Below are positions 55,592-63,661 of a DNA stretch of 64,000 nt, in pieces. The notes below the pieces were generated by a model. That model was not told where the DNA came from, made no database searches, and saw nothing but the letters and a program-made list of their open reading frames with translations. The DNA is taken from contig NZ_CP020809.1 in NCBI RefSeq assembly GCF_002157835.1, forward strand, positions 5,208,001 through 5,272,000. Direction: 5' to 3'. The translations under genes were made by a program, and so were the position numbers. The DNA is from Mycobacterium dioxanotrophicus. Its GTDB lineage: Bacteria > Actinomycetota > Actinomycetes > Mycobacteriales > Mycobacteriaceae. Position 1 is the first letter of the stretch. The number at the start of each line of letters is the position of its first letter.

Positions 55592-56236
55592 ATGGCCGCC
55601 AAGCCCAAAGCCGAGCTGCAACGCGATGCCGAACGCACGCGCGCGGAGCTGCTCGAGGTGGCCACCGAGGTGTTCGCCGAGTCCGGCTACTCGGGCGCCC
55701 GCGTCGACGAGATCGCCGAGCGCACCCGCACCACCAAGCGGATGATCTACTACTACTTCGGCGGCAAAGAGCAGCTCTACCTGGCCGTTCTGGAGAACGC
55801 CTACCGCGGGATCCGCGACGCCGAACAGAAGCTGCGGGTCGATCACGACAATCCGGTGGTGGCGATCCGCAGGCTGGCCGAGGTGACGTTCGACCACCAC
55901 ATCGCCCACGACGCCTTCATCCGCCTGGTGTCGATCGAGAACATCCACCGCGGTGAGTTCATTCGGCAACTCCGTGAGCTGCCCGAACTCTCCGCACCCG
56001 CCACCTCCCTGCTCGACGAGATCCTGCGCGACGGCCGCGCCACCGGCGCGTTCCGCGATGACGTCGACGCTCTCGACGTGCACCTGGTGATCAGCTCCTA
56101 CTGCGTATTCCAGGTGGCCAACCGCTACACATTCGGCTACCTGTTCGGCACCGACCTGACCGAGACGTCGCGGCGCGCCCACCTGCGCCGCATGCTCGGC
56201 GATGTGGTGGTCGGCTGGCTCACCAGCCAGGCCTGA
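55592..56236 (+). CDS. TetR-family regulator of the shikimate/protocatechuate cluster
   Basis: 214 residues. TetR helix-turn-helix (SGYSGARVDEIAERTRTTKR followed by MIYYYFGGKEQLYLAVLENA) and a diverged ligand domain. It lies between the quiC operon (divergent) and the aroE-pca operon (same strand), and copies of one operator are found at both promoters, so it is the probable pathway repressor. Effector likely a pathway intermediate. Confidence 0.9.
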   Translation: MAAKPKAELQRDAERTRAELLEVATEVFAESGYSGARVDEIAERTRTTKRMIYYYFGGKEQLYLAVLENAYRGIRDAEQKLRVDHDNPVVAIRRLAEVTFDHHIAHDAFIRLVSIENIHRGEFIRQLRELPELSAPATSLLDEILRDGRATGAFRDDVDALDVHLVISSYCVFQVANRYTFGYLFGTDLTETSRRAHLRRMLGDVVVGWLTSQA

Positions 56237-56311
56237 TCCGCTCCGCATCCGAGAGCCACCTCACACCGCACCCTTGACGCGACCGGCGTCACAGTGCTCT
56301 ACTTTCCGTAC

Positions 56312-56325
56312 GAACCAGTTAGTAC
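56312..56325. promoter_or_regulatory. TetR-type operator B (GAACCAGTTAGTAC)
   Basis: Reverse complement of operator A with three mismatches, 19 bp upstream of the aroE-like start and in front of GGAACGAGGGAGC, the Shine-Dalgarno region. Predicted repressor site for the aroE-MFS-pca operon. Confidence 0.72.
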
Positions 56326-56343
56326 ATTAAGGAACGAGGGAGC

Positions 56344-57204
56344 ATGACACAGCGGCAGCCCTACTTGGCGGGGCTCATCGGCGCCGGCGTCGGCCCCTCG
56401 CTGACGCCCGCGCTGCACATGGCGGAGGGCCGGGCCCAGGGGCTCGAATACGTCTACCGCACCTTGGATCTCAACGCGCTCGGGCTGTCCCCCGCGCAGG
56501 TCGGCGAGATGCTCACCTGGACCCGCCGGCTCGGCTACAACGGCCTCAACATCACCAACCCCTGCAAGCAACTCGTCGTCGGGCACCTCGACGACATCGA
56601 TGACACCGCCCGCACCCTCGGTGCGGTGAACACCGTCGTGTTCCGCGACGGCCGAGCGGTCGGATACAACACCGACACCACGGGCTTCGCACACGGTTTC
56701 GCCGAAGGGTTGCCCGGGGCCGGCACCGGATCGGTGGTCCTCCTGGGTGCCGGCGGTGCGGGCACCGCGGTGGCCGACGCACTGTTGCGCCTGGGCACCA
56801 ACCACTTGACCCTCGTCGATCTCGACGTCGACCGGGCCTCGGCGCTCGCCCACGAACTCACCGACCGCCACCCGGACGCGCACATCGAGGCCTCGGAGTT
56901 CGACAAGCTCTCGGTCCTGCTGCCCGGCACCGACGGCCTCGTCCACGCCACCCCGACCGGCATGGCCGAACACCCCGGCGTGGCCTTCGACACCGCGCTG
57001 CTGCATCCCGGGATGTGGGTCGCCGACATCGTGTACCGCCCGCTGGACACCGCCCTGCTCAAGGCCGCGCGCGCGGCCGGCTGCCCGACGCTCGACGGCG
57101 GCCACATGGCCGTCTACCAGGCCGTCGATGCGTTCGCGCTGATCACCGGCATCACCCCGGACGCCGCCCGGATGTCCGCCCATTTCCGCGATCTTGTCTC
57201 GTAA
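56344..57204 (+). CDS. Shikimate/quinate 5-dehydrogenase, AroE-like
   Basis: 286 residues. N-terminal substrate domain with LNITNPCKQLV (the NITxPxK shikimate motif), NAD(P) domain with GAGGAGTAVADALL and DLDVDRASAL suggesting NAD(H). In pathway context it oxidises quinate or shikimate to the 3-dehydro acid for QuiC rather than making shikimate. AAGGAACGAGGGAGC precedes ATG. Spacing of 40 bp to the transporter supports one operon. Confidence 0.9.
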   Translation: MTQRQPYLAGLIGAGVGPSLTPALHMAEGRAQGLEYVYRTLDLNALGLSPAQVGEMLTWTRRLGYNGLNITNPCKQLVVGHLDDIDDTARTLGAVNTVVFRDGRAVGYNTDTTGFAHGFAEGLPGAGTGSVVLLGAGGAGTAVADALLRLGTNHLTLVDLDVDRASALAHELTDRHPDAHIEASEFDKLSVLLPGTDGLVHATPTGMAEHPGVAFDTALLHPGMWVADIVYRPLDTALLKAARAAGCPTLDGGHMAVYQAVDAFALITGITPDAARMSAHFRDLVS

Positions 57205-57244
57205 ACCGTCTCGGCCCAGCACAATTCGACTTGAGGAGCACACC

Positions 57245-58582
57245 ATGACCACTACCGCCCCGCACCCTCCGGACGCCTCGACCGGGCGTACCCCACGGCG
57301 CGCCGCGCTGGCCAGCTTCATGGGCAGCGCCGTCGAGTACTACGACTTCTTCCTGTTCGGCTCGGCGGCAGCGTTGATCTTCCCGCACGTGTTCTTCCCG
57401 TCCGGCGACGAGGCGGCACTGGTGATGTCGTTTGCCACCTTCGGGTTCGCCTACATCGCCCGCCCGATCGGCGCATTCGTGCTGGGTCACTTCGGTGACC
57501 GGGTCGGCCGCCAGCGGGTCCTGATGTTCACCCTCGTGCTGATGGGCCTGTCGACCTTCCTGATCGGCTGCCTGCCGACCTTCGACACCATCGGCTGGGC
57601 CGCGCCGGCGCTGCTGGTGATCTGCCGTCTGATGCAAGGGTTTTCGGCAGCCGGCGAGCAAGCCGGAGCCAGCTCACTGACGCTCGAGCACTCCCCCGAC
57701 GACCAGCGCGCCTATTACACGTCGTGGACTCTCACCGGAACCCAGGGCGGACTCATCCTGGCCTCGCTGATCCTCATCCCGTTCGTCTCCCTGCCCGACG
57801 AGGCCAAGTACAGCTGGGGCTGGCGGGTGCCGTTCTGGCTCAGCGCCATGGTGGTCGTGGTCGCCTACTTCATCCGCCGCCGGCTGCACGAAACACCACA
57901 GTTCACCGAGGCGAAGGCCGCGGGCACCATCGCCCGGATGCCGCTGATCCCGTTGCTGCGCAACCACTGGGCCGACGTGCTGCGCGTCATCTTCTGCGCG
58001 TTCATCGCCGCGGTATCGACCGTGTTCGGCAACCTGGCCATCGCCTACGGCAAGGAGGTGGGCCTGCCCGCCGACATCACGCTGTGGCTTGTGGTGGCGG
58101 CCAACGTGGTCGCGCTGGGCACCCAGCCCCTCTTCGGCAAGCTGGCCGACCGGATCGGACGCAAACCGGTGTTCATCTACGGCGCCCTGTCTTCCGCGGT
58201 GATGATGCCCTTCTACATGCTCTCGATGAGCGGCGGCAACCAGGTGCTGACGTTCGCTCTGGCGGTGGCGACCTTCTCCTTCGGCTACGCCGCGGCCAAC
58301 GCCGTCTGGCCGTCCTTCTACGGCGAGATGTTCTCCACTCAGGTCCGCTTCTCCGGCGTCGCGATCGGCACCCAATTGGGGTTCCTGGTGGCGGGTTTCG
58401 CGCCGTCGATCGTCACCGCATTGGGCGGCGTCCGAGACGGTGGCTGGATGGTGATCAGCGTCTTCACCGCGGTGATCTGCCTGATCGCCGCCGGCGCCGC
58501 CATGACCGCCCGGGAGACCCGAGGGGTGCCCACAGAGCTGCTGGGAGTCCGCGAGTCCACCAACAAGACTGCCGCGCAGTGA
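57245..58582 (+). CDS. MHS-family MFS transporter (shikimate/aromatic acid uptake)
   Basis: 445 residues with twelve predicted helices; sequence motifs of metabolite:H+ symporters: GSAVEYYDFFLFGSAAAL, RPIGAFVLGHFGDRVGRQ, FSAAGEQAGASSL and DRIGRKPVFIYG. Related to ShiA and aromatic-acid transporters. Likely substrate quinate, shikimate or dehydroshikimate given the genes around it. Strong ribosome site TTGAGGAGCACACC before ATG 57245 settles the start. Confidence 0.92.
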   Translation: MTTTAPHPPDASTGRTPRRAALASFMGSAVEYYDFFLFGSAAALIFPHVFFPSGDEAALVMSFATFGFAYIARPIGAFVLGHFGDRVGRQRVLMFTLVLMGLSTFLIGCLPTFDTIGWAAPALLVICRLMQGFSAAGEQAGASSLTLEHSPDDQRAYYTSWTLTGTQGGLILASLILIPFVSLPDEAKYSWGWRVPFWLSAMVVVVAYFIRRRLHETPQFTEAKAAGTIARMPLIPLLRNHWADVLRVIFCAFIAAVSTVFGNLAIAYGKEVGLPADITLWLVVAANVVALGTQPLFGKLADRIGRKPVFIYGALSSAVMMPFYMLSMSGGNQVLTFALAVATFSFGYAAANAVWPSFYGEMFSTQVRFSGVAIGTQLGFLVAGFAPSIVTALGGVRDGGWMVISVFTAVICLIAAGAAMTARETRGVPTELLGVRESTNKTAAQ

Positions 58583-58599
58583 GATTGAGAGAACCCGCC

Positions 58600-59382
58600 G
58601 TGAAGATCATCGACACCAACCCCGACAGCGCCTCGGCGAGCCAGGCCGAGATCAACGCCGAGATGGCCGCCATCGAAACCGGTTACCTCCAGACCGGTAT
58701 CGAGGAAACCCAGCCGCGGCTGGACTACGCCCCGTACCGCAGCAGCCTGTTGCGTCACCCCACCAAGGATCTGCACCACGCCGACCCCGAGACGCTGGAG
58801 CTGCACGCTCCGGTGTTCGGTGAGCGTGACGTGCACCGGCTGGAATCCGACCTCACGATCGCGCACAGTGGTGATCCGATCGGCGAACGCATCGTGGTGA
58901 CCGGACGCGTCGTCGACGGCGAGGGCCGGCCGGTGCGCCGCCAGTTGGTGGAGATCTGGCAGGCCAACGCGGCGGGCCGCTACATCCACCAGCGCGACCA
59001 GCACCGCGCGCCGCTGGACCCCAACTTCAGCGGCGTCGGCCGCTGCCTGACCGATGACGACGGCAGCTATCGGTTCACCACTGTCAAACCCGGCCCGTAC
59101 CCGTGGAAGAACCACCACAACGCCTGGAGGCCCGCGCACATCCACTTCTCGCTGTTCGGAACGGATTTCACGCAGCGGATGATCACCCAGATGTACTTCC
59201 CCGGCGACCCGCTGTTCGCACTCGACCCGATCTATCAGTCGATCACCGACGCCAAGGCCCGCGACCGGCTCATCGCCACCTACGACCACGACATCACCAC
59301 GCACGAGTGGTGCACCGGCTACCGCTGGGACATCGTGCTGACCGGCTCACAGCGCACGCATTTCGAGGAGGACCACCAGTGA
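58600..59382 (+). CDS. pcaH: Protocatechuate 3,4-dioxygenase beta subunit PcaH
   Basis: 260 residues from GTG 58600. Intradiol dioxygenase domain; the Fe(III) ligands are carried by the Y-x(n)-Y and HxH pattern: DYAPYRSSLLRHP, VEIWQANAAGRYIHQRDQH, RPAHIHFSLFG and TGYRWDIVLTG. Ring-cleaves protocatechuate to beta-carboxymuconate with PcaG. Overlaps pcaG by 4 bp (GTGA), a fixed arrangement for this heteromeric enzyme. Confidence 0.95.
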   Translation: MKIIDTNPDSASASQAEINAEMAAIETGYLQTGIEETQPRLDYAPYRSSLLRHPTKDLHHADPETLELHAPVFGERDVHRLESDLTIAHSGDPIGERIVVTGRVVDGEGRPVRRQLVEIWQANAAGRYIHQRDQHRAPLDPNFSGVGRCLTDDDGSYRFTTVKPGPYPWKNHHNAWRPAHIHFSLFGTDFTQRMITQMYFPGDPLFALDPIYQSITDAKARDRLIATYDHDITTHEWCTGYRWDIVLTGSQRTHFEEDHQ

Positions 59383-59927
59383 GCACACTGCTGACGGCCA
59401 CCCCGGGCCAGACCATCGGCCCGTTCTACGGTTACGCGCTGCCGTTCGAACGCGGCAATGAGCTTGTCCCCCCGGGCTTCCCGAGCGCGATCCGGTTGCA
59501 CGGCACGGTCACCGACGGTGCCGGCAGACCGGTGCCCGATGTGATGCTGGAGATCTGGCAGGCCGATGCCGAGGGCGCGATCGCCCACACCGCCGGTTCG
59601 TTGCACCGCGACGGCTGGACGTTCACCGGATTCGGCCGGGTGTCCACCGACGACGAAGGCCATTTCAGCTTCACCACGGTCGAACCGGGCGCCACCGAGC
59701 CGGGCCGAGCACCGTTCATCGCGGTCACGGTGTTCGGCCGCGGGTTGCTCAACCGCCTGTTCACCCGGGCCTATGTGCCGGACCCCGGCCCGGACACCTT
59801 GCTGGACAGCCTGCCCGATGATCGCAGGCAGACGTTGATCGCGCAGCGCGACGCGCAGGGCCTGCGCTTCGACATCCGGCTACAGGGCGCGGAAGAGACC
59901 GTGTTCCTGCGCTTCCCGGGGCAGTGA
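59379..59927 (+). CDS. pcaG: Protocatechuate 3,4-dioxygenase alpha subunit PcaG
   Basis: 182 residues, GTG start overlapping the pcaH stop. Intradiol fold with GQTIGPFYGYALP and LEIWQADAEGAIAH, but lacking the full set of iron ligands, as expected for the alpha subunit. Pairs with PcaH in a mixed oligomer. Overlaps pcaB by 4 bp. Confidence 0.94.
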   Translation: MSTLLTATPGQTIGPFYGYALPFERGNELVPPGFPSAIRLHGTVTDGAGRPVPDVMLEIWQADAEGAIAHTAGSLHRDGWTFTGFGRVSTDDEGHFSFTTVEPGATEPGRAPFIAVTVFGRGLLNRLFTRAYVPDPGPDTLLDSLPDDRRQTLIAQRDAQGLRFDIRLQGAEETVFLRFPGQ

Positions 59928-61120
59928 GCGGCCTGTTCTGGCCCGGCGATCACCGAGCCGGGTCCGCGATGAGCGAGGCGGCGTTCTTCGAGGCCCTGCT
60001 GGCCGCCGAGAATGCGTGGCTGGCAACCCTTGTCGCGGCCGGGGTGGCACCGTCGACCGCGGCCGCAGATCTCGGCGCTCTGGTCGAGCGGGCGGACCTG
60101 GACGAGATCGCCGCAGGCGCCGAACGCGACGGCAACCCCGTCACCGGCCTGGTGGCAATGCTGCGATCCCGGGCCGGCGGCGACGCGGCTCGGTGGCTGC
60201 ATCGCGGACTGACCAGCCAGGATGTGCTCGACACCGCCCTGATGCTGTGCCTGCGCGATGCCGTGGCCAAGGTGCGCGGTGATGTGATCGCCCAGGTGCA
60301 CCGCCTGGTGGCGTTGATCGAAACTCGCGGTGCCGCACCGATGCTCACTCATACCCTGACCCAGCCTGCCTTGCCCGGCACCGCGGGCGGCAAGTTCGCG
60401 ATCTGGCTCACCGCCGTCCTCGATGCGGCCGACACGCTCGATGCGCTGCCGCCGCAGGCGGTGTCGGCCGGCGGCGCGGCGGGCACCCTGGCCGCGACGA
60501 CCGAGCTCACCGGTTCACCACAGGCCGCGATCGCGTTGACCGAACAGTGGGCGGCGGCACTGGGATTGGCGCCGGCGACACCGTGGCACACCACCCGCTC
60601 ACCGATTACCCGGACCGGTGATGCTTTCGTTGGGTGCTGCGACGCCTGGGGTCACATCGCCAACGACGTCGCTGCCGGGGTGCGCACCGGCGAGCTGGCC
60701 GAGGGCACCGGGGGTGGGTCATCGACCATGCCGCACAAGAACAATCCGGTGCTGACGGTGCTGTTGCGCCGTGCCGCGCTGGCCGCGCCACCGTTGGCCG
60801 CCACCCTGCATGCCGCGTCGGCGGCCAGCGTCGACGAACGCGCCGACGGCGGCTGGCATGCCGAATGGGCCACGCTGGCCACCTTGGCCCGGCGCACCGT
60901 GGTGGCCGCGTCACAGGCCACCGAGCTGCTGACCGGTCTGCAGTTCGACTCTGCGCGCGCTACCGCCAATCAAGCTGCAGCACAAGGTATTTACGACGAA
61001 CAGCAGACCATGAGCACCTTGGTCGGGAAGCCGCCCGCGCCGGACTATCTGGGTGCCACCGAGGCGCTCGTCGACGCCGCGGTGCGGCGGGCACACCAGT
61101 ATCTGAAGGAGACGTCATGA
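59924..61120 (+). CDS. pcaB: 3-carboxy-cis,cis-muconate cycloisomerase PcaB
   Basis: 398 residues from GTG 59924. Fumarase/aspartase superfamily signature GGGSSTMPHKNNPVLT, HRGLTSQDVLDTALM near residue 90 and LTHTLTQPALPGT with catalytic residues. Converts beta-carboxymuconate to gamma-carboxymuconolactone. Overlaps the pcaC start by 4 bp (ATGA). Confidence 0.94.
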   Translation: MSGLFWPGDHRAGSAMSEAAFFEALLAAENAWLATLVAAGVAPSTAAADLGALVERADLDEIAAGAERDGNPVTGLVAMLRSRAGGDAARWLHRGLTSQDVLDTALMLCLRDAVAKVRGDVIAQVHRLVALIETRGAAPMLTHTLTQPALPGTAGGKFAIWLTAVLDAADTLDALPPQAVSAGGAAGTLAATTELTGSPQAAIALTEQWAAALGLAPATPWHTTRSPITRTGDAFVGCCDAWGHIANDVAAGVRTGELAEGTGGGSSTMPHKNNPVLTVLLRRAALAAPPLAATLHAASAASVDERADGGWHAEWATLATLARRTVVAASQATELLTGLQFDSARATANQAAAQGIYDEQQTMSTLVGKPPAPDYLGATEALVDAAVRRAHQYLKETS

Positions 61121-61491
61121 GCACCTACGACGACGGTATGGCGGTGCGCCGCGCGGTGCTCGGCGACGCGCACGTCGACTGCGCCACCGCAGCCACCACC
61201 GAGTTCACCGCCGACTTCCAGGATCTGATCACCCGCTACGCCTGGGGCGAGATCTGGACCCGGCCCGGCTTGGACCGGCGCAGCCGCTCGCTGATCACGC
61301 TGACCGCCATGGTCGCCCGCGCCCACCACGACGAACTGGCCATGCATGTCCGCGCCGCGCGCCGCAACGGCGTCACTGTCGAGGAGATCAAAGAGCTGCT
61401 GCTGCAAACCGCGATCTACTGCAGCGTCCCCGACGCCAACACCGCATTCCGGATCGCGAGCCGGGTGCTGGCCGAGGACGGAGAGATCTGA
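61117..61491 (+). CDS. pcaC: 4-carboxymuconolactone decarboxylase PcaC
   Basis: 124 residues of the AhpD/CMD fold: WTRPGLDRRSRSLITLTAMV and ELAMHVRAARRNGVTVEEIKE; the active-site histidine is in AHHDELAMHVR. Yields 3-oxoadipate enol-lactone. In some actinobacteria PcaC is fused to the hydrolase PcaD (PcaL); here it is a stand-alone CMD domain, and pcaD is not in the window. Confidence 0.93.
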   Translation: MSTYDDGMAVRRAVLGDAHVDCATAATTEFTADFQDLITRYAWGEIWTRPGLDRRSRSLITLTAMVARAHHDELAMHVRAARRNGVTVEEIKELLLQTAIYCSVPDANTAFRIASRVLAEDGEI

Positions 61492-61510
61492 CCGACGTAG
61501 GGTGAGCCGC

Positions 61511-62017
61511 ATGCGCATCGCCATGACCGTCGGGGTCGTAGCTGCCGCCGCCACGTTGGCGCTGGCGCCGACCGCGGCTGCCGACAGCGAGGGCGCGCTG
61601 GCCGATGGCCAGGTGCTGACCGCCTTCGACACCCAGGACCCCGCCATCGGGCGCCTCGATCCCCCGCTGCTGGCCGCCATCCAGCACGCCACCACGGCCG
61701 CCGCGGCCGACGGCGTGACCATGACGATCAACTCGGGATGGCGGTCGCCCGAATTCCAACAACAGTTGCTGGATCAGGCGGTACAGACCTACGGAAGCAT
61801 GGCGGCCGCGCGCCAATACGTGCAGACACCTGAGCAGTCCAAGCACGTCACGGGCCAGGCGGTCGACGTCGGCGGCCCAGGCGCGGATCAGTGGCTCATC
61901 GCCAACGGCGCGCGGTTCGGCCTGTGCCGGATCTATGCCAATGAGCTGTGGCATTTCGAGCTCGCCGCCGACCCGTTCGGCACCTGTCCCCCGTTGCTAC
62001 CCAACGCGGCGGGCTGA
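61511..62017 (+). CDS. Secreted M15 (VanY-like) D-alanyl-D-alanine carboxypeptidase
   Basis: 168 residues from ATG 61511. Signal peptide (about 25 residues: hydrophobic core with AAADS cleavage region). Mature part shows the M15 zinc pattern SKHVTGQAVDVG (His and Asp ligands) and ELWHFE (third His). It trims peptidoglycan stem peptides outside the cell. The pca operon ends 19 bp before; the next gene follows 23 bp later. Confidence 0.88.
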   Translation: MRIAMTVGVVAAAATLALAPTAAADSEGALADGQVLTAFDTQDPAIGRLDPPLLAAIQHATTAAAADGVTMTINSGWRSPEFQQQLLDQAVQTYGSMAAARQYVQTPEQSKHVTGQAVDVGGPGADQWLIANGARFGLCRIYANELWHFELAADPFGTCPPLLPNAAG

Positions 62018-62040
62018 CAACACCTATAGGCTCATGCCCC

Positions 62041-63003
62041 GTGCGCGCCGTGCTGATCGTCAACCCGAACGCGACGTCGACCACTCCTGCCGGGCGTGAC
62101 CTTCTGGCCCACGCCCTGGAAAGCCGGGTGAAACTGACCGTCGTCCACACCGACCACCGCGGCCACGCCATCGAGATCGCGCGCGATGCCACCCGTGACG
62201 GCGTCGACGTGCTCATCGTCCACGGCGGCGACGGCACGGTGAACGAGGTGGTCAACGGCATTCTGGGGCATTCCGGCGGCCGGCCCGACGCCGACGTCGC
62301 GCCCGCGGTCGCGGTGGTTCCGGGCGGCTCGGCCAACGTCTTCGCCCGCGCACTGGGCATCAGCCCGGATCCGATCGAAGCCACCAATCAGCTCGTCGAC
62401 CTGCTCAGCGATTACCGGCGGGGCGGCAAGTGGCGCCGGATCGGGCTGATGGACTGCGGTGAACGCTGGGCGGTCTTCACCGCCGGGATGGGAGTCGACG
62501 GGGCCGTGGTCGCCGCCGTGGAGGCTCAGCGCGCCAAGGGCCGCAAGGTCACCGCGTCGCGCTACATCCGGGTAGCGGTACGCGAAGTGCTGGCCAGTGC
62601 CCGCAGGGAGCCGACGCTGACGCTGCACCTGCCCGGCGCCGAGCCCGTCGCCGGGGTGCATTTCGTGTTCGTGTCCAACTCGAGCCCGTGGACCTACGCC
62701 AACAGCCGCCCGGTGTGGACCAACCCCGACACCACGTTCGAGACCGGGCTGGGTGTGTTCGCGACGACCAGCATGAATGTCTGGGCCAACCTGAAGCTTG
62801 TGCGGCAGATGGTCTCGCGCAACCCACGCATCGCCGGCAAGCACCTGATCCGTGACGACGACGTGACGAGCGTGACAGTGACGAGCGACACGCCGGTGGC
62901 GTGCCAGATCGACGGTGATTTCGCCGGACTGCGCGAAACTATGACGTTCACAGCTGTCCCAGAGGCCCTCGGCGTTGTCGCGCCAGCAGCGAAAACCCCT
63001 TGA
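62041..63003 (+). CDS. Diacylglycerol kinase-catalytic-domain protein (Rv3218 homologue)
   Basis: 320 residues from GTG 62041. DagK/LCB5 fold: IVNPNATSTTPAGRD, VLIVHGGDGTVNEVVNG, AVVPGGSANVFARALG, and the downstream TYANSRPVW. It phosphorylates a lipid or isoprenoid alcohol, or acts in envelope lipid synthesis. Returns the window to the conserved mycobacterial order: whiB1 follows. Confidence 0.9.
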   Translation: MRAVLIVNPNATSTTPAGRDLLAHALESRVKLTVVHTDHRGHAIEIARDATRDGVDVLIVHGGDGTVNEVVNGILGHSGGRPDADVAPAVAVVPGGSANVFARALGISPDPIEATNQLVDLLSDYRRGGKWRRIGLMDCGERWAVFTAGMGVDGAVVAAVEAQRAKGRKVTASRYIRVAVREVLASARREPTLTLHLPGAEPVAGVHFVFVSNSSPWTYANSRPVWTNPDTTFETGLGVFATTSMNVWANLKLVRQMVSRNPRIAGKHLIRDDDVTSVTVTSDTPVACQIDGDFAGLRETMTFTAVPEALGVVAPAAKTP

Positions 63004-63260
63004 CCTGCGATAACCGACCCGCTACCGTCGTTTTAGGGCGCAGGTGAGTTGAGCCTAGTACAACCGAGTAAGGGTTCTGGTAACAGGTCGGGCAAGTGAC
63101 ATTGCGCACTTGTTAACTCGCGAGTATTGACATCTGTTCAGCCTGTGAAAGCATCGGATGCAACAGTGCAGAAACATTTCGTATGCACGCGTTAACAGCC
63201 GAAGAAAAAGCTCGTGCGCTTCGCTGCGCACACATACATATCTGACAAGGAGTTAGACCA
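63004..63260. promoter_or_regulatory. whiB1 promoter and leader: Crp-like site, possible -10, small hairpin
   Basis: TACAAC at 63059-63064 is a plausible -10. AAGTGACATTGCGCACTT (63094-63111) is close to TGTGA-N6-TCACA and resembles the Crp (Rv3676) sites known upstream of M. tuberculosis whiB1. GTGCGC-TTCGCT-GCGCAC (63214-63231) can form a hairpin in the leader. No gene is seen here. Confidence 0.55.
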
Positions 63261-63515
63261 ATGGATTGGCGCCACAAGGCTGTCTGTCGCGACGAGGATC
63301 CCGAGCTGTTCTTCCCGGTCGGAAACAGCGGACCGGCGCTCGCGCAGATCGCTGACGCGAAGCTCGTGTGCAACCGTTGCCCGGTGACCACCGAGTGCCT
63401 CAGCTGGGCATTGGAATCCGGCCAGGACGCCGGCGTCTGGGGTGGCATGAGCGAGGACGAGCGTCGTGCCCTGAAGCGTCGCAACGCCCGCACCAAGGCG
63501 CGCACCAGCGTGTAA
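63261..63515 (+). CDS. whiB1: WhiB1 [4Fe-4S] NO-responsive regulator
   Basis: 84 residues: C9, C37, C40, C46 with the WhiB spacing CX(27)CX2CX5C, then GVWGGM (58-63) and a basic tail RRALKRRNARTKARTSV. Essential iron-sulfur transcription factor that binds sigma A and becomes a DNA-binding repressor after reaction with nitric oxide. AAGGAGTTAGACC just before the ATG is the ribosome site. Regulatory region upstream includes a Crp-like motif. Confidence 0.97.
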   Translation: MDWRHKAVCRDEDPELFFPVGNSGPALAQIADAKLVCNRCPVTTECLSWALESGQDAGVWGGMSEDERRALKRRNARTKARTSV

Positions 63516-63540
63516 TCCTCACCTGTCCCAACAGGTTGCT

Positions 63541-63580
63541 ACGGCCTCGACGATATTCGTCGGGGCCGTAACTCTTTTTT
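63541..63580 (+). terminator. Intrinsic terminator of whiB1
   Basis: TACGGCC-TCGACGA and TCGTCG-GGGCCGTA form a stem of 13 or more pairs with a short TAT loop, followed by AACTCTTTTTT, a classical T tract. It starts about 25 bp past the whiB1 stop. Confidence 0.88.
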
Positions 63581-63661
63581 GACGAATTCGATAGCAAATT
63601 GCGTTACGACAATCACATTGCGAATCGAATCGAAACTGTGCATTCGGCTGAGCCGACCGGC

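Noticed and set aside
42805..61510. Prophage or integrative element carrying the accessory genes
   Set aside because: No integrase, att repeat, tRNA edge or phage gene; base composition and coding bias look like the neighbours, so only an accessory chromosomal region can be supported.
36057..63087. 13-mer TTCTGGTAACAGG in the leaders of rhlE (36057) and whiB1 (63075)
   Set aside because: Its distance from the presumed -10 differs in the two leaders, and a single 13-base match between two places in 64 kb is not unusual by chance.
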